A DNA stretch of 9,106 bases from Rickettsiales bacterium (GCA_031263295.1 JAISGC010000028.1:1-9106); one strand, 5' to 3'. Counted from the first letter of the stretch, positions 4,315 through 9,002 are shown. The notes: generated by a model from the letters alone, not told the origin. Translations and numbers: made by a program.

Positions 4315-5249
4315 GGACAAAATTGCAAGTCATTTCCGGGCCGATGCGCGGGCGAAATCTGAAAATCCCGGCGGGCGCGCGGCCGACGCAGGCGCGGGCG
4401 CGCGGCGCGGTGATGAATATGTTGGGAAGCCTGGTGGGGCGGAACTTTCCTGCCCCCGCTTGCGGGGGCGGGACAGATTTCGTTAGCGAGCGGAGCGAGC
4501 TTACGAAATCTTGGGTGGGGGCCGGAGAAAGATCTGCCCCCACCCAAGAGTTGCTAGGCGGCAAGCCGCCAAGCAACTCTATCCCGCCCCCGCAAGCGGG
4601 GGCAGGAAAAGTCGTTTGGGATGCGTTCGCGGGATCGGGGGCGCTGGGGATAGAGTTCGTCTCGCGCTTTGGCGCCGCGCGCGCGGTTTTTACCGACACC
4701 GACCCGGATGCGATTGCGGCGATACGCGAAAATACGGCGGGGCTGGACGCGGAAGTCGTCATAAAACAAGTTTCCGCGCTGAACTATTGCCCGCCTGCGG
4801 CGGACGGCGTTTTTTATCAAAAAATACCCCACCAGGCAGCGCCCGCCAATCAGGTTGTCATTTTTATCGATCCGCCCTACTCCGATTTTGCGGCGGGGGA
4901 AAAGCTGGTCGAAAAATTGGGCGCGTCGGCGGCGCCGGGAACGATTGTCGTTTGGGAGATGGAGAAGACAGCTTCTCCTGCCCCCGCTTGCGGGGGCGGG
5001 ATAGATTTCGTTGGCGAGCATAGCGAGCCTACGAAATCTTGGGTGGGGGACCATCTGGGAAAGCAAAATTGTTCCAGCGCGCGGGAAGAAGATCTGCCCC
5101 CACCCAAGAACATCTACGAAAAATCGCCCTGCGATTTTTCAAGATGTTCTATCCCGCCCCCGCAAGCGGGGGCAGGAAAATCACACTTCACCCTGCTCCG
5201 CGACCGGACCCACGGCCGGGCGAGATTTTTGATTTTACGGAAGATTTAA
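4311..5249 (+). CDS. rsmD: 16S rRNA (guanine(966)-N(2))-methyltransferase RsmD with two in-frame repeat insertions
   Basis: RsmD methylates N2 of G966 in 16S rRNA with S-adenosylmethionine. The 312-residue frame starts MRTKLQVISGPMRGRNLKIP, the usual RsmD N-terminus. The SAM-binding motif WDAFAGSGALGIEFVSRFGA lies at about 103-122, TDTDPDAI at 128-135, and the catalytic DPPY at 187-190, all in order. Residues 46-99 (54) and 222-289 (68) are encoded by compound family-1 repeats. They carry the tell-tale PAPACGGGxDF..KSWVG and IPPPQAGAG sequences and fall in loops before motif I and before the final strands. Taking them out leaves about 190 residues, close to E. coli RsmD (198), and restores a continuous alignment such as GRN-KVVWDAFAGSG. 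The frame is unbroken, so the protein is probably made with the inserts, though reduced activity is possible. The longer open frame upstream of 4311 overlaps tadA and is not coding. No clear ribosome binding site is seen. Confidence 0.9.
   Translation: MRTKLQVISGPMRGRNLKIPAGARPTQARARGAVMNMLGSLVGRNFPAPACGGGTDFVSERSELTKSWVGAGERSAPTQELLGGKPPSNSIPPPQAGAGKVVWDAFAGSGALGIEFVSRFGAARAVFTDTDPDAIAAIRENTAGLDAEVVIKQVSALNYCPPAADGVFYQKIPHQAAPANQVVIFIDPPYSDFAAGEKLVEKLGASAAPGTIVVWEMEKTASPAPACGGGIDFVGEHSEPTKSWVGDHLGKQNCSSAREEDLPPPKNIYEKSPCDFSRCSIPPPQAGAGKSHFTLLRDRTHGRARFLILRKI
4446..4609. repeat. Family-1 compound repeat, copy 3, inside rsmD
   Basis: An inverted pair. The left unit is TTTCCTGCCCCC..GGGGGCGGGACAG followed by GATTTCGT..TACGAAATC enclosing AGCGAGC/GCGAGCT. 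A short spacer (CCGGAGAAAGATCTG) follows. The right unit has GAGTTGC..GCAACTC enclosing GGCGGC-AAG-CCGCC and ends GGGGGCAGGAAAA. The right long stem is identical to that of copy 1 at 1566-1597. It contributes 54 codons to rsmD. Confidence 0.85.
4975..5179. repeat. Family-1 compound repeat, copy 4, inside rsmD
   Basis: An inverted pair with a longer spacer of about 47 bases. The left unit has GATTTCGT..TACGAAATC enclosing GGCGAGCATAGCGAGCC. The right unit has a stem unlike any other copy, GAACATCT..AGATGTTC enclosing GAAAAATCGC-CCT-GCGATTTTTC, yet it is almost perfectly paired. The outer ends are TCTCCTGCCCCC and GGGGGCAGGAAAA. It contributes 68 codons near the rsmD 3' end. The spacer may be native rsmD sequence caught between two separate insertions. 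Confidence 0.85.
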
Positions 5250-5295
5250 TGGCTGCCCGGTTGTTAGGCCGGATTGGGCGGTGTGAAACCACCAT

Positions 5296-5319
5296 ATAAA
5301 AATAAGGTGGCTTGCCACC
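5296..5319 (-). terminator. Minus-strand terminator of the candidate small RNA
   Basis: On the minus strand GGTGG-CAAG-CCACC is followed by TTATTTTTA. An upstream CCACCC at 5344-5339 could compete for the first arm, giving a possible terminator/antiterminator choice. Confidence 0.55.
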
Positions 5320-5492
5320 CGAAGCGCGACAGCGCGAAGGGTGGTTGGAGTTTTAGAAGCAAAACAACAGAATTGCAGCGCTTATTCAATATATTCGCGC
5401 ACTCCAACCGATATGTTGGAGTGTTTTTTGTCCCTTCGGACACTGTTGTATTGGGCTTCTAAATCCCTGGCATTGGAAAATCTCCGCAACCG
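5297..5492 (-). ncRNA. Candidate structured small RNA, about 196 nt
   Basis: The minus strand has a promoter at 5498-5525 and a terminator at 5296-5319 bounding a highly structured segment. A closing stem pairs TTTAGAAGC with GCTTCTAAA (5463-5455 with 5360-5352) and continues after an internal loop with ACAACAG/CTGTTGT (5449-5443 with 5370-5364). Inside are hairpins TGTCC-GAAG-GGACA (5442-5429), ACTCCAAC-ATATCG-GTTGGAGT (5422-5401) and a weaker GCGC..GCGC. Downstream, CCACCC (5344-5339) can pair with GGGTGG (5320-5315), the same bases needed by the terminator stem. No protein fits. I cannot match it to 6S, tmRNA or SRP RNA by eye. The element may instead be a palindromic repeat, since both strands fold. 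Confidence 0.5.
5401..5430 (+). terminator. Plus-strand terminator-like hairpin downstream of rsmD
   Basis: ACTCCAAC (5401-5408) pairs with GTTGGAGT (5415-5422), followed by GTTTTTTG. It could end rsmD transcription about 170 bases after the stop. GGTTGGAGT at 5343-5351 can pair instead with ACTCCAACC (5401-5409), a 9-bp competitor of the 8-bp terminator stem. Confidence 0.55.
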
Positions 5493-5497
5493 TTGCG

Positions 5498-5525
5498 ATT
5501 ATAACATTCAAGCAATTGAAAGCAA
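5498..5525 (-). promoter_or_regulatory. Minus-strand sigma-70-type promoter
   Basis: Perfect TATAAT (5503-5498) with TTGCTT (5525-5520) 16 bp upstream. The same -35/-10 pair, 17 bp apart, precedes the tRNA-Ser gene at 7797-7825. Transcription would begin near 5492 and run into the structured element, away from any protein gene. Confidence 0.6.
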
Positions 5526-5554
5526 AGATTTATTTCCAATTGCATCAAAAAAGG

Positions 5555-5620
5555 CAGTGCCGTTCTTCGCCACCACCCCGGCCGCCTTCGGCGGCCAGTG
5601 CGTGTCCAAGGGAGGGGAAC
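5555..5620. repeat. Family-2 palindromic repeat, copy B
   Basis: CAGTGCCGTTCTTCGCCACC, then ACCCC, and CAGTGCGTGTCCAAGGG enclose GGCCGCC-TTC-GGCGGCC (5580-5596). The flanks match copy A at 379-476, but the enclosed stem is wholly different and again perfect. After GGGAACACC the copy diverges. It lies between the small-RNA promoter and the CofE-like gene. Confidence 0.7.
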
Positions 5621-5670
5621 ACCGCGCGGAAGACCCGTCGCACTCCGCAGGTACTGCGGGGAATAGTGGC

Positions 5671-5682
5671 GCGTTATAACGC
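5671..5682. promoter_or_regulatory. Perfect 12-bp palindrome upstream of the cofE-like promoter
   Basis: GCGTTATAACGC is self-complementary and ends 10 bp before the -35 box at 5693. Its position suits a regulator binding site, but no partner regulator is in the window. Confidence 0.4.
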
Positions 5683-5692
5683 TCGGTCAGAA

Positions 5693-5721
5693 TTGACAAC
5701 CCAAAACATATCGCATATAAT
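5693..5721 (+). promoter_or_regulatory. Consensus sigma-70 promoter of the cofE-like gene
   Basis: TTGACA (5693-5698), a 17-bp spacer and TATAAT (5716-5721) match the consensus at every position. Transcription should start near 5728, leaving a leader of about 32 nt with GGAGGTG at 5750-5756, five bases before the ATG. This suggests strong, possibly repressible, expression. Confidence 0.85.
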
Positions 5722-5759
5722 CGCCCCGCATTGTTCAGCGCAAGAGCTCGGAGGTGTAA

Positions 5760-6494
5760 ATGCAAACCACGGAAACCAAACTGCACTTTATGCGGGTCAA
5801 GACCCGCGTCGTCAATCCGCCAAAAGATGAAATCTGGGACATAATCGACAATCTGGATGTCCGGGACGGCGACATAATTTTCATAACATCCAAGATTCTG
5901 GGCATTCATCAGGGGCGCTGCGTCCCGATGGAGGGCGCGGACAAACTCGAACTCATCGAGCGCGAGGCCCAGAAATACCGGCGCTATGAAAGCCCATACG
6001 GCCCGTCCGTCAATCTGACCATCACGGACAATATTTTAATCTGCGCCGCCGGAATCGACGAGAGCAACGCGAACGGGCACTATATAATGTGGCCGAAAAA
6101 TGTCGACGCGCTTTGCCGCGAAATCCGCGAGCGTTTGGTTCGGCGCACGGGCGCGCGGAATATCGGCGTGGTGTCGACTGATTCGCACACCCAGCCGCTG
6201 CGCTGGGGAGTGACGGGAATCACGACGAGCTTGGCGGGAGTATCGCCGCTTCGCGACATTCGCGGCGACGCGGACATTTTCGGACGGACGATGAAAATGA
6301 CGCAGGTCAATCTTATCGACCCGCTGACCGGGATTGCCGTCCTGCTGATGGGAGAATCCGCCGAGACGACGCCGATTGTGATTCTGCGCGGATACACGGG
6401 GATTCCGTTCGACGACGCGGGCTCGATGAAAGATTTCCTTATCCGCCCGGAGGATGATTTATATCGGCCGATGTTGGAGTGGCTGGATGGTTGA
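5760..6494 (+). CDS. CofE-like gamma-glutamyl ligase (F420-0:L-glutamate ligase family)
   Basis: A 244-residue protein of the F420_ligase (CofE/FbiB N-terminal) family. CofE adds L-glutamate to F420-0 through a gamma bond using GTP; homologues outside F420 makers are annotated as putative folate or other gamma-glutamate ligases. Recognisable features are the N-terminal DGDIIFITSKILGIHQGRCV, the central ITDNILICAAGIDESNANGHYIMWPKN (the GIDxSN motif typical of the family), IGVVSTDSHTQPLRWGVTGI (equivalent of the DTxxRxxRxG(x)xGxA region), and the C-terminal NLIDPLTGIAVLLMGESAETTPIVILRG. Length matches the family. It has its own consensus promoter, a strong ribosome binding site and a terminator right at its stop. 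No other F420 or folate gene is in the window, and alphaproteobacteria of this type are not expected to make F420, so the acceptor is unknown. Confidence 0.85.
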   Translation: MQTTETKLHFMRVKTRVVNPPKDEIWDIIDNLDVRDGDIIFITSKILGIHQGRCVPMEGADKLELIEREAQKYRRYESPYGPSVNLTITDNILICAAGIDESNANGHYIMWPKNVDALCREIRERLVRRTGARNIGVVSTDSHTQPLRWGVTGITTSLAGVSPLRDIRGDADIFGRTMKMTQVNLIDPLTGIAVLLMGESAETTPIVILRGYTGIPFDDAGSMKDFLIRPEDDLYRPMLEWLDG

Positions 6495-6520
6495 AAAAAT
6501 CGGGCGGCGCCCGATTTTTT
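6494..6520. terminator. Shared bidirectional terminator
   Basis: AAAAAATCGGGC (6494-6505), loop GGC, GCCCGATTTTTT (6509-6520): twelve perfect pairs with T-runs on both strands. It begins at the last base of the cofE-like stop codon and ends within the stop of the convergent VOC gene, so one hairpin serves both with no spare bases. Confidence 0.9.
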
Positions 6521-6992
6521 ATTTTTTCGCCCGTTCCCACTGCGCGATGCCGATGTCGACGCCGCCGGGGATGATATAGATTCCGAACCGCATTCCGCCC
6601 GCGTATTGGTCGGTCAGCACGGCCTTGGCGCCGTTCGCAATCATTTTGTCGTGCGCGGCCTTATAGTCCTTGACGGTCAGATACGACATAGTGTGCGGGA
6701 CCATTTCCTTCAACGGCATGCCCATAACGCCGGCGAACGGCCATAACTGGCCCCTGGCCTTGATTGCCGAATATTCCATTCCGGGCATCGGGCCGTCGAC
6801 CGATTTGGTTGTGTTCGCGACTTCGATTCCGAATGTGTCGCCCAGGAACTTGATGGTTTCCGTCGGCGCCTTGGAGTAAATATCAATCCAGCTGGCCGCG
6901 CCCTCGTTCTTCATAGGATTGCTTTTCATAAAGAGAATCGCCGCAAGCGCGATAATCGCGAACTCGACAATAAATCCGATTTTCCAAAACAT
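6519..6992 (-). CDS. Membrane-anchored VOC (glyoxalase/bleomycin-resistance-like) family protein
   Basis: A 157-residue protein. Residues about 5-22 (IGFIVEFAIIALAAILFM) form one hydrophobic segment, either a signal anchor or an uncleaved signal. The rest reads as a single VOC domain: SWIDIYSKAPTETIKFLGDTFGIEV is the usual opening beta-alpha motif (xxxFYxxxFG type), VPHTMSYLTVKDYKAAHDKMIANGAKAV the second module's strand and helix, and FGIYIIPGGVDIGIAQWERAKK the end. VOC domains bind a metal and act as lyases, isomerases or drug binders; the reaction here is unknown. Single modules usually dimerise. The start is ATG 6992, set by AAAGGAG six bases upstream. A promoter with TATGAT (7023-7018) and TTGGCG (7047-7042) may lie in the gap after tag. 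A membrane anchor is unusual for this fold. Confidence 0.75.
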   Translation of the reverse strand: MFWKIGFIVEFAIIALAAILFMKSNPMKNEGAASWIDIYSKAPTETIKFLGDTFGIEVANTTKSVDGPMPGMEYSAIKARGQLWPFAGVMGMPLKEMVPHTMSYLTVKDYKAAHDKMIANGAKAVLTDQYAGGMRFGIYIIPGGVDIGIAQWERAKK

Positions 6993-7017
6993 TTTTTGCT
7001 CCTTTTGTTGCGCCGCC

Positions 7018-7047
7018 ATCATAACACGATTCGCACGCCGTCGCCAA
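7018..7047 (-). promoter_or_regulatory. Candidate promoter for the VOC gene
   Basis: TATGAT (7023-7018) with TTGGCG (7047-7042) 18 bp upstream, in the 59-base gap between tag and the VOC gene. The leader would be only about 18 nt. Read-through from the tRNA/tag transcript is the alternative. Confidence 0.35.
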
Positions 7048-7051
7048 TTTT

Positions 7052-7600
7052 CTATGCAAAGTCGCAATCGGCAAGGTGGTCGTTCACATATCCGGTCGCC
7101 TGCAAGTGCGCATAGCATATCGTCGTGCCGAAGAACTTGAAGCCGCGTTTTTTCATATCTTTTGCGATTGCGTCAGACAGGTCGGTCCGCGCCGGAACAT
7201 CCGCCAAAGTTTTCGGCCGGTTGGCAATCGGGCGTCCGCCGGGCAGGAATGTTTTTATGTAATCGCAAAAACTGCCGAACTCTTTTTGCACCTCTATAAA
7301 GTGCTGCGCGTTGGAAATCGCCGCGGCGACTTTCAGCCGGTTTCTGATGATGCCTTCGTCATTCAAGAGCCGCGCAATATCGGCCGCGTCGAATGCGGCG
7401 ACTTTCTTCACATCGAATCCGGCAAACGCGCGGCGGTAATTCTCGCGCCTGCGCAAAATCGTTATCCAGGACAATCCGGCCTGGGCAGATTCCAAGGTCA
7501 GAAACTCGAACATCCGGGCGTCGTCTTCGACCAACCGGCCCCATTCCTCATCGTGATACTTCATATATATAGGGTCGGTTCCGCACCAAGGGCATCGCAT
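7052..7600 (-). CDS. tag: DNA-3-methyladenine glycosylase I
   Basis: Tag excises 3-methyladenine from alkylated DNA as the first step of base excision repair. The 182-residue protein matches E. coli Tag in length and motifs: MRCPWCGTDPIYMKYHDEEWG at the N-terminus gives zinc ligands Cys3 and His16 (Cys4 and His17 in E. coli). Glu37 in LTLESAQAGLSW corresponds to the active-site Glu38. INRL-type GIIRNRLKVAAAISNA follows, and the C-terminal NDHLADC supplies the other two zinc ligands, His and Cys four apart. The helix-hairpin region KRGFKFFGTTICYAHLQATGYVNDH is typical. The start is ATG 7600, with AGGA about nine bases upstream. Only 18 bases separate it from the end of tRNA-Gln. It therefore almost certainly shares the tRNA transcript, and its mRNA 5' end would be produced by tRNA 3' processing. 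Confidence 0.95.
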   Translation of the reverse strand: MRCPWCGTDPIYMKYHDEEWGRLVEDDARMFEFLTLESAQAGLSWITILRRRENYRRAFAGFDVKKVAAFDAADIARLLNDEGIIRNRLKVAAAISNAQHFIEVQKEFGSFCDYIKTFLPGGRPIANRPKTLADVPARTDLSDAIAKDMKKRGFKFFGTTICYAHLQATGYVNDHLADCDFA

Positions 7601-7618
7601 ATTTTCATTCCTGTGATT

Positions 7619-7692
7619 TGGTTGGGCCGCACGGATTCGAACCGCGATAAAGGGAACCAAAATCCCTTGTCCTGCCGTTAGACGACGGCCCA
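7619..7692 (-). tRNA. tRNA-Gln (anticodon TTG)
   Basis: The minus strand gives acceptor TGGGCCG paired with CGGCCCA, a D-arm region with CTAACGGCAGGAC, anticodon stem-loop GGGAT-TTTGGTT-CCC with anticodon TTG, and T-loop GTTCGAATC. The discriminator A and an encoded CCA end at 7619. It lies four bases after tRNA-Ser and is cotranscribed with it. Confidence 0.95.
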
Positions 7693-7696
7693 ATAG

Positions 7697-7786
7697 TGGC
7701 GGAAGCGCAGGGATTCGAACCCCGGAGACCCTTGCGGGCCCGCCTGATTTCAAGTCAGGTGCATTCAACCGCTCTGCCACGCTTCC
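7697..7786 (-). tRNA. tRNA-Ser (anticodon TGA)
   Basis: The minus strand gives acceptor GGAAGCG paired with CGCTTCC, anticodon stem-loop CCTGA-CTTGAAA-TCAGG with anticodon TGA, the long variable arm expected of serine tRNAs (around GGGCCCGCAAGGGTCTCC), T-loop GTTCGAATC, discriminator G and encoded CCA. The 5' end is 10 bases after a TATAAT box. Confidence 0.95.
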
Positions 7787-7796
7787 GTGTGCGCGC

Positions 7797-7825
7797 ATTA
7801 TATATTCAGCCGAATAAAAAAGCAA
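7797..7825 (-). promoter_or_regulatory. Promoter of the tRNA-Ser/tRNA-Gln/tag unit
   Basis: TATAAT (7802-7797) with TTGCTT (7825-7820) 17 bp upstream. It places the transcription start about 4-6 bases before the mature tRNA-Ser 5' end. The GC-rich GCGCGC just after the -10 box resembles a stringent-type discriminator. Confidence 0.8.
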
Positions 7826-7839
7826 ATTATTCCATAGGC

Positions 7840-8017
7840 TTTTCCTGCCCCCATTTATGGGGGCGGGATAGATTTCGTCGGCGAGCGAGCAACGCTCGCG
7901 AGCTTACGAAATCTTGGGTGGGGGCAAATCTGGAACAGACCAACCCCCACCCAAGATTCGCTAGGCGACAAGTCGCCAAGCGAATCTATCCCGCCCCCGC
8001 AAGCGGGGGCAGGAAAA
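7840..8017. repeat. Family-1 compound repeat, copy 5
   Basis: An inverted pair bounded by TTTTCCTGCCCCC and GGGGGCAGGAAAA. The left unit's short hairpin is CCCCCA-TTTA-TGGGGG, which differs from the GCTTGC version in other copies. Its long stem is GATTTCGT..TACGAAATC enclosing GCGAGCG-AGCAA-CGCTCGC. The right long stem is GATTCGC..GCGAATC enclosing GGCGAC-AAG-GTCGCC-type pairing. It fills most of the space between the tRNA promoter and the ribosome binding site of the 118-aa gene. Confidence 0.8.
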
Positions 8018-8042
8018 TCCCGGGAAATAAAAAGGACCAAAT

Positions 8043-8399
8043 ATGGCTATGGCGAAAAAACTCACGCAGGGCGTTCTGTTCCCGGCAGTCGAAAAACAAA
8101 TCGCGGAATTATCGGCGAGAATCAACGACATCTGGCACATCGCGGTCTATAAGGACAAAGATGGATTCTTTCATCCGGGCGTGTTTAAGATGGACATCGC
8201 GCCGTCGGGCGCCAAGCGCGTTATGCCGATTATGACATATGACGCGCAAAAGTTGAAAACCGAGGAAGAGGCCAGCGAACTGATCGAAAATATCCTGAAA
8301 AAGCAGTCGCTTACGCAATTTTGGGCCGAGGTGTATAGCGTGCCGGAAAACGCCTGGGCGTATCTGAAAAATCCGATGACGGCACAGCGCGAAAAGTAA
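8043..8399 (+). CDS. Unrecognised 118-residue cytoplasmic protein
   Basis: I do not recognise this family. The protein starts MAMAKKLTQGVLFPAVEKQI, has no signal peptide or membrane segment, and mixes helical stretches (VEKQIAELSARIND; KTEEEASELIENILKKQS) with strand-like ones (WHIAVYKDKDGFFHPGVFKM). Charged residues are frequent, and it ends LKNPMTAQREK. AAAAGGACC seven or so bases before ATG 8043 supports the start. A second ATG two codons on is possible. Codon use looks like that of neighbouring genes, so it is very likely real. It is single, transcribed away from the tRNA unit, with the compound repeat ending only about 25 bases upstream. The promoter must lie in or beyond the repeat. It converges on the PAP2 gene across the hairpin at 8409-8443. 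Confidence 0.75.
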   Translation: MAMAKKLTQGVLFPAVEKQIAELSARINDIWHIAVYKDKDGFFHPGVFKMDIAPSGAKRVMPIMTYDAQKLKTEEEASELIENILKKQSLTQFWAEVYSVPENAWAYLKNPMTAQREK

Positions 8400-8408
8400 G
8401 GCACAGCA

Positions 8409-8443
8409 TGGTGTGGTGTGTTTTGATGAAACACACCACACCA
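8409..8443. repeat. Perfect 15-bp hairpin between convergent genes
   Basis: TGGTGTGGTGTGTTT (8409-8423), loop TGATG, AAACACACCACACCA (8429-8443). It lies between the stops of the 118-aa gene and the PAP2 gene. No T-run follows on either strand, so it is not a standard Rho-independent terminator. It could protect mRNA 3' ends or block read-through. Confidence 0.75.
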
Positions 8444-8453
8444 GGCTCTGGAA

Positions 8454-8966
8454 TCAAAACCTCATCTTCGCATCCACGCGGGCGCCGGTGGTGTCGCCCG
8501 AGACCATAACATCGTATCGGCCGACGAACGCGAGCGTGAACACAGCCCCTATCGCCGCGCCCGCCGCCACATCGTGCCAGTGGTGCCACTTCGATTCGAC
8601 GCGCGAATATCCGGTTATCGCCGCGAGCGCATAAGGCGCCGCCGCCTGACGCAGGCCGTATCTCTTGTGTATGAATGTGGCGGCGGAAAATGCGCTGGCC
8701 GTATGGCCGGACGGAAAGCTGTCTTTGTTCTTTTTATTCGGGCGCTCTTCGTCTATCGCTGATTTCAGACCCGCGACCGAAAGCCGCATCGCGCCATAGC
8801 TGTAAATAAATTGCCGCGCGCCCTCATAGCCCGTTTCCCCCATCGACAGCCCGAACGCGTATGCGGGCAGTCCGACCTCCATCATATCGCCGATGGTTTC
8901 GAGCGCACTCGCGCGGGCGCCCGCGCAAATGAATAACGAATAAAGAATAAAGAATAATTTTTTCAT
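8454..8966 (-). CDS. Secreted PAP2-family phosphatase
   Basis: A 170-residue phosphatase of the PAP2 superfamily (lipid phosphatases and class A acid phosphatases). MKKLFFILYSLFICAGARASA is a Sec signal peptide with likely cleavage after ASA. The three signature motifs are present in order: KSAIDEERPN (K..RP), SFPSGH, and SRVESKWHHWHDVAAG (SRx5Hx3D), with the second and last His as catalytic residues. Two weakly hydrophobic segments (APYALAAITGYSRV; AGAAIGAVFTLAFVGRYDVM) lie around the last motif. The C-terminus, ARVDAKMRF, alternates in polarity and ends in Phe as outer-membrane proteins do, but the protein is too short to be sure. The likely substrate is a phospholipid, lipid A or isoprenyl phosphate in the periplasm. 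The start is ATG 8966, fixed by the signal peptide, with only a weak AAAGG upstream. A TGGCAC-GGC-GTGCCA hairpin (8985-8999) and a repeat copy lie upstream. Confidence 0.9.
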   Translation of the reverse strand: MKKLFFILYSLFICAGARASALETIGDMMEVGLPAYAFGLSMGETGYEGARQFIYSYGAMRLSVAGLKSAIDEERPNKKNKDSFPSGHTASAFSAATFIHKRYGLRQAAAPYALAAITGYSRVESKWHHWHDVAAGAAIGAVFTLAFVGRYDVMVSGDTTGARVDAKMRF

Positions 8967-8984
8967 TTTTTGCCTTTGTTTTGT

Positions 8985-8999
8985 TGGCACGGCGTGCCA
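8985..8999. repeat. Short hairpin in the PAP2 gene leader
   Basis: TGGCAC-GGC-GTGCCA, 19 bases upstream of the PAP2 start and just before the repeat at 9003. It may be an operator or part of the repeat's boundary. Confidence 0.35.
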
Positions 9000-9002
9000 G
9001 CA

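Noticed and set aside
4293..4547. N-terminal extension of tadA into rsmD
   Set aside because: It is antisense to rsmD and to a repeat copy; TadA homology begins at MAEKTNDF or just before.
5274..5679. Small open frames over the structured element and repeat between rsmD and the cofE-like gene
   Set aside because: There is no ribosome binding site, the frames cross hairpins, and no known domain is seen. An RNA or repeat explains the region better.
5555..5909. Minus-strand open frame covering the cofE promoter region
   Set aside because: It runs antisense to the start of the CofE-like gene and through a palindromic repeat, with no start signal.
7601..7825. N-terminal extension of tag across the tRNA genes
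   Set aside because: The sequence forms two complete tRNAs; Tag homology starts at MRCPWCG.
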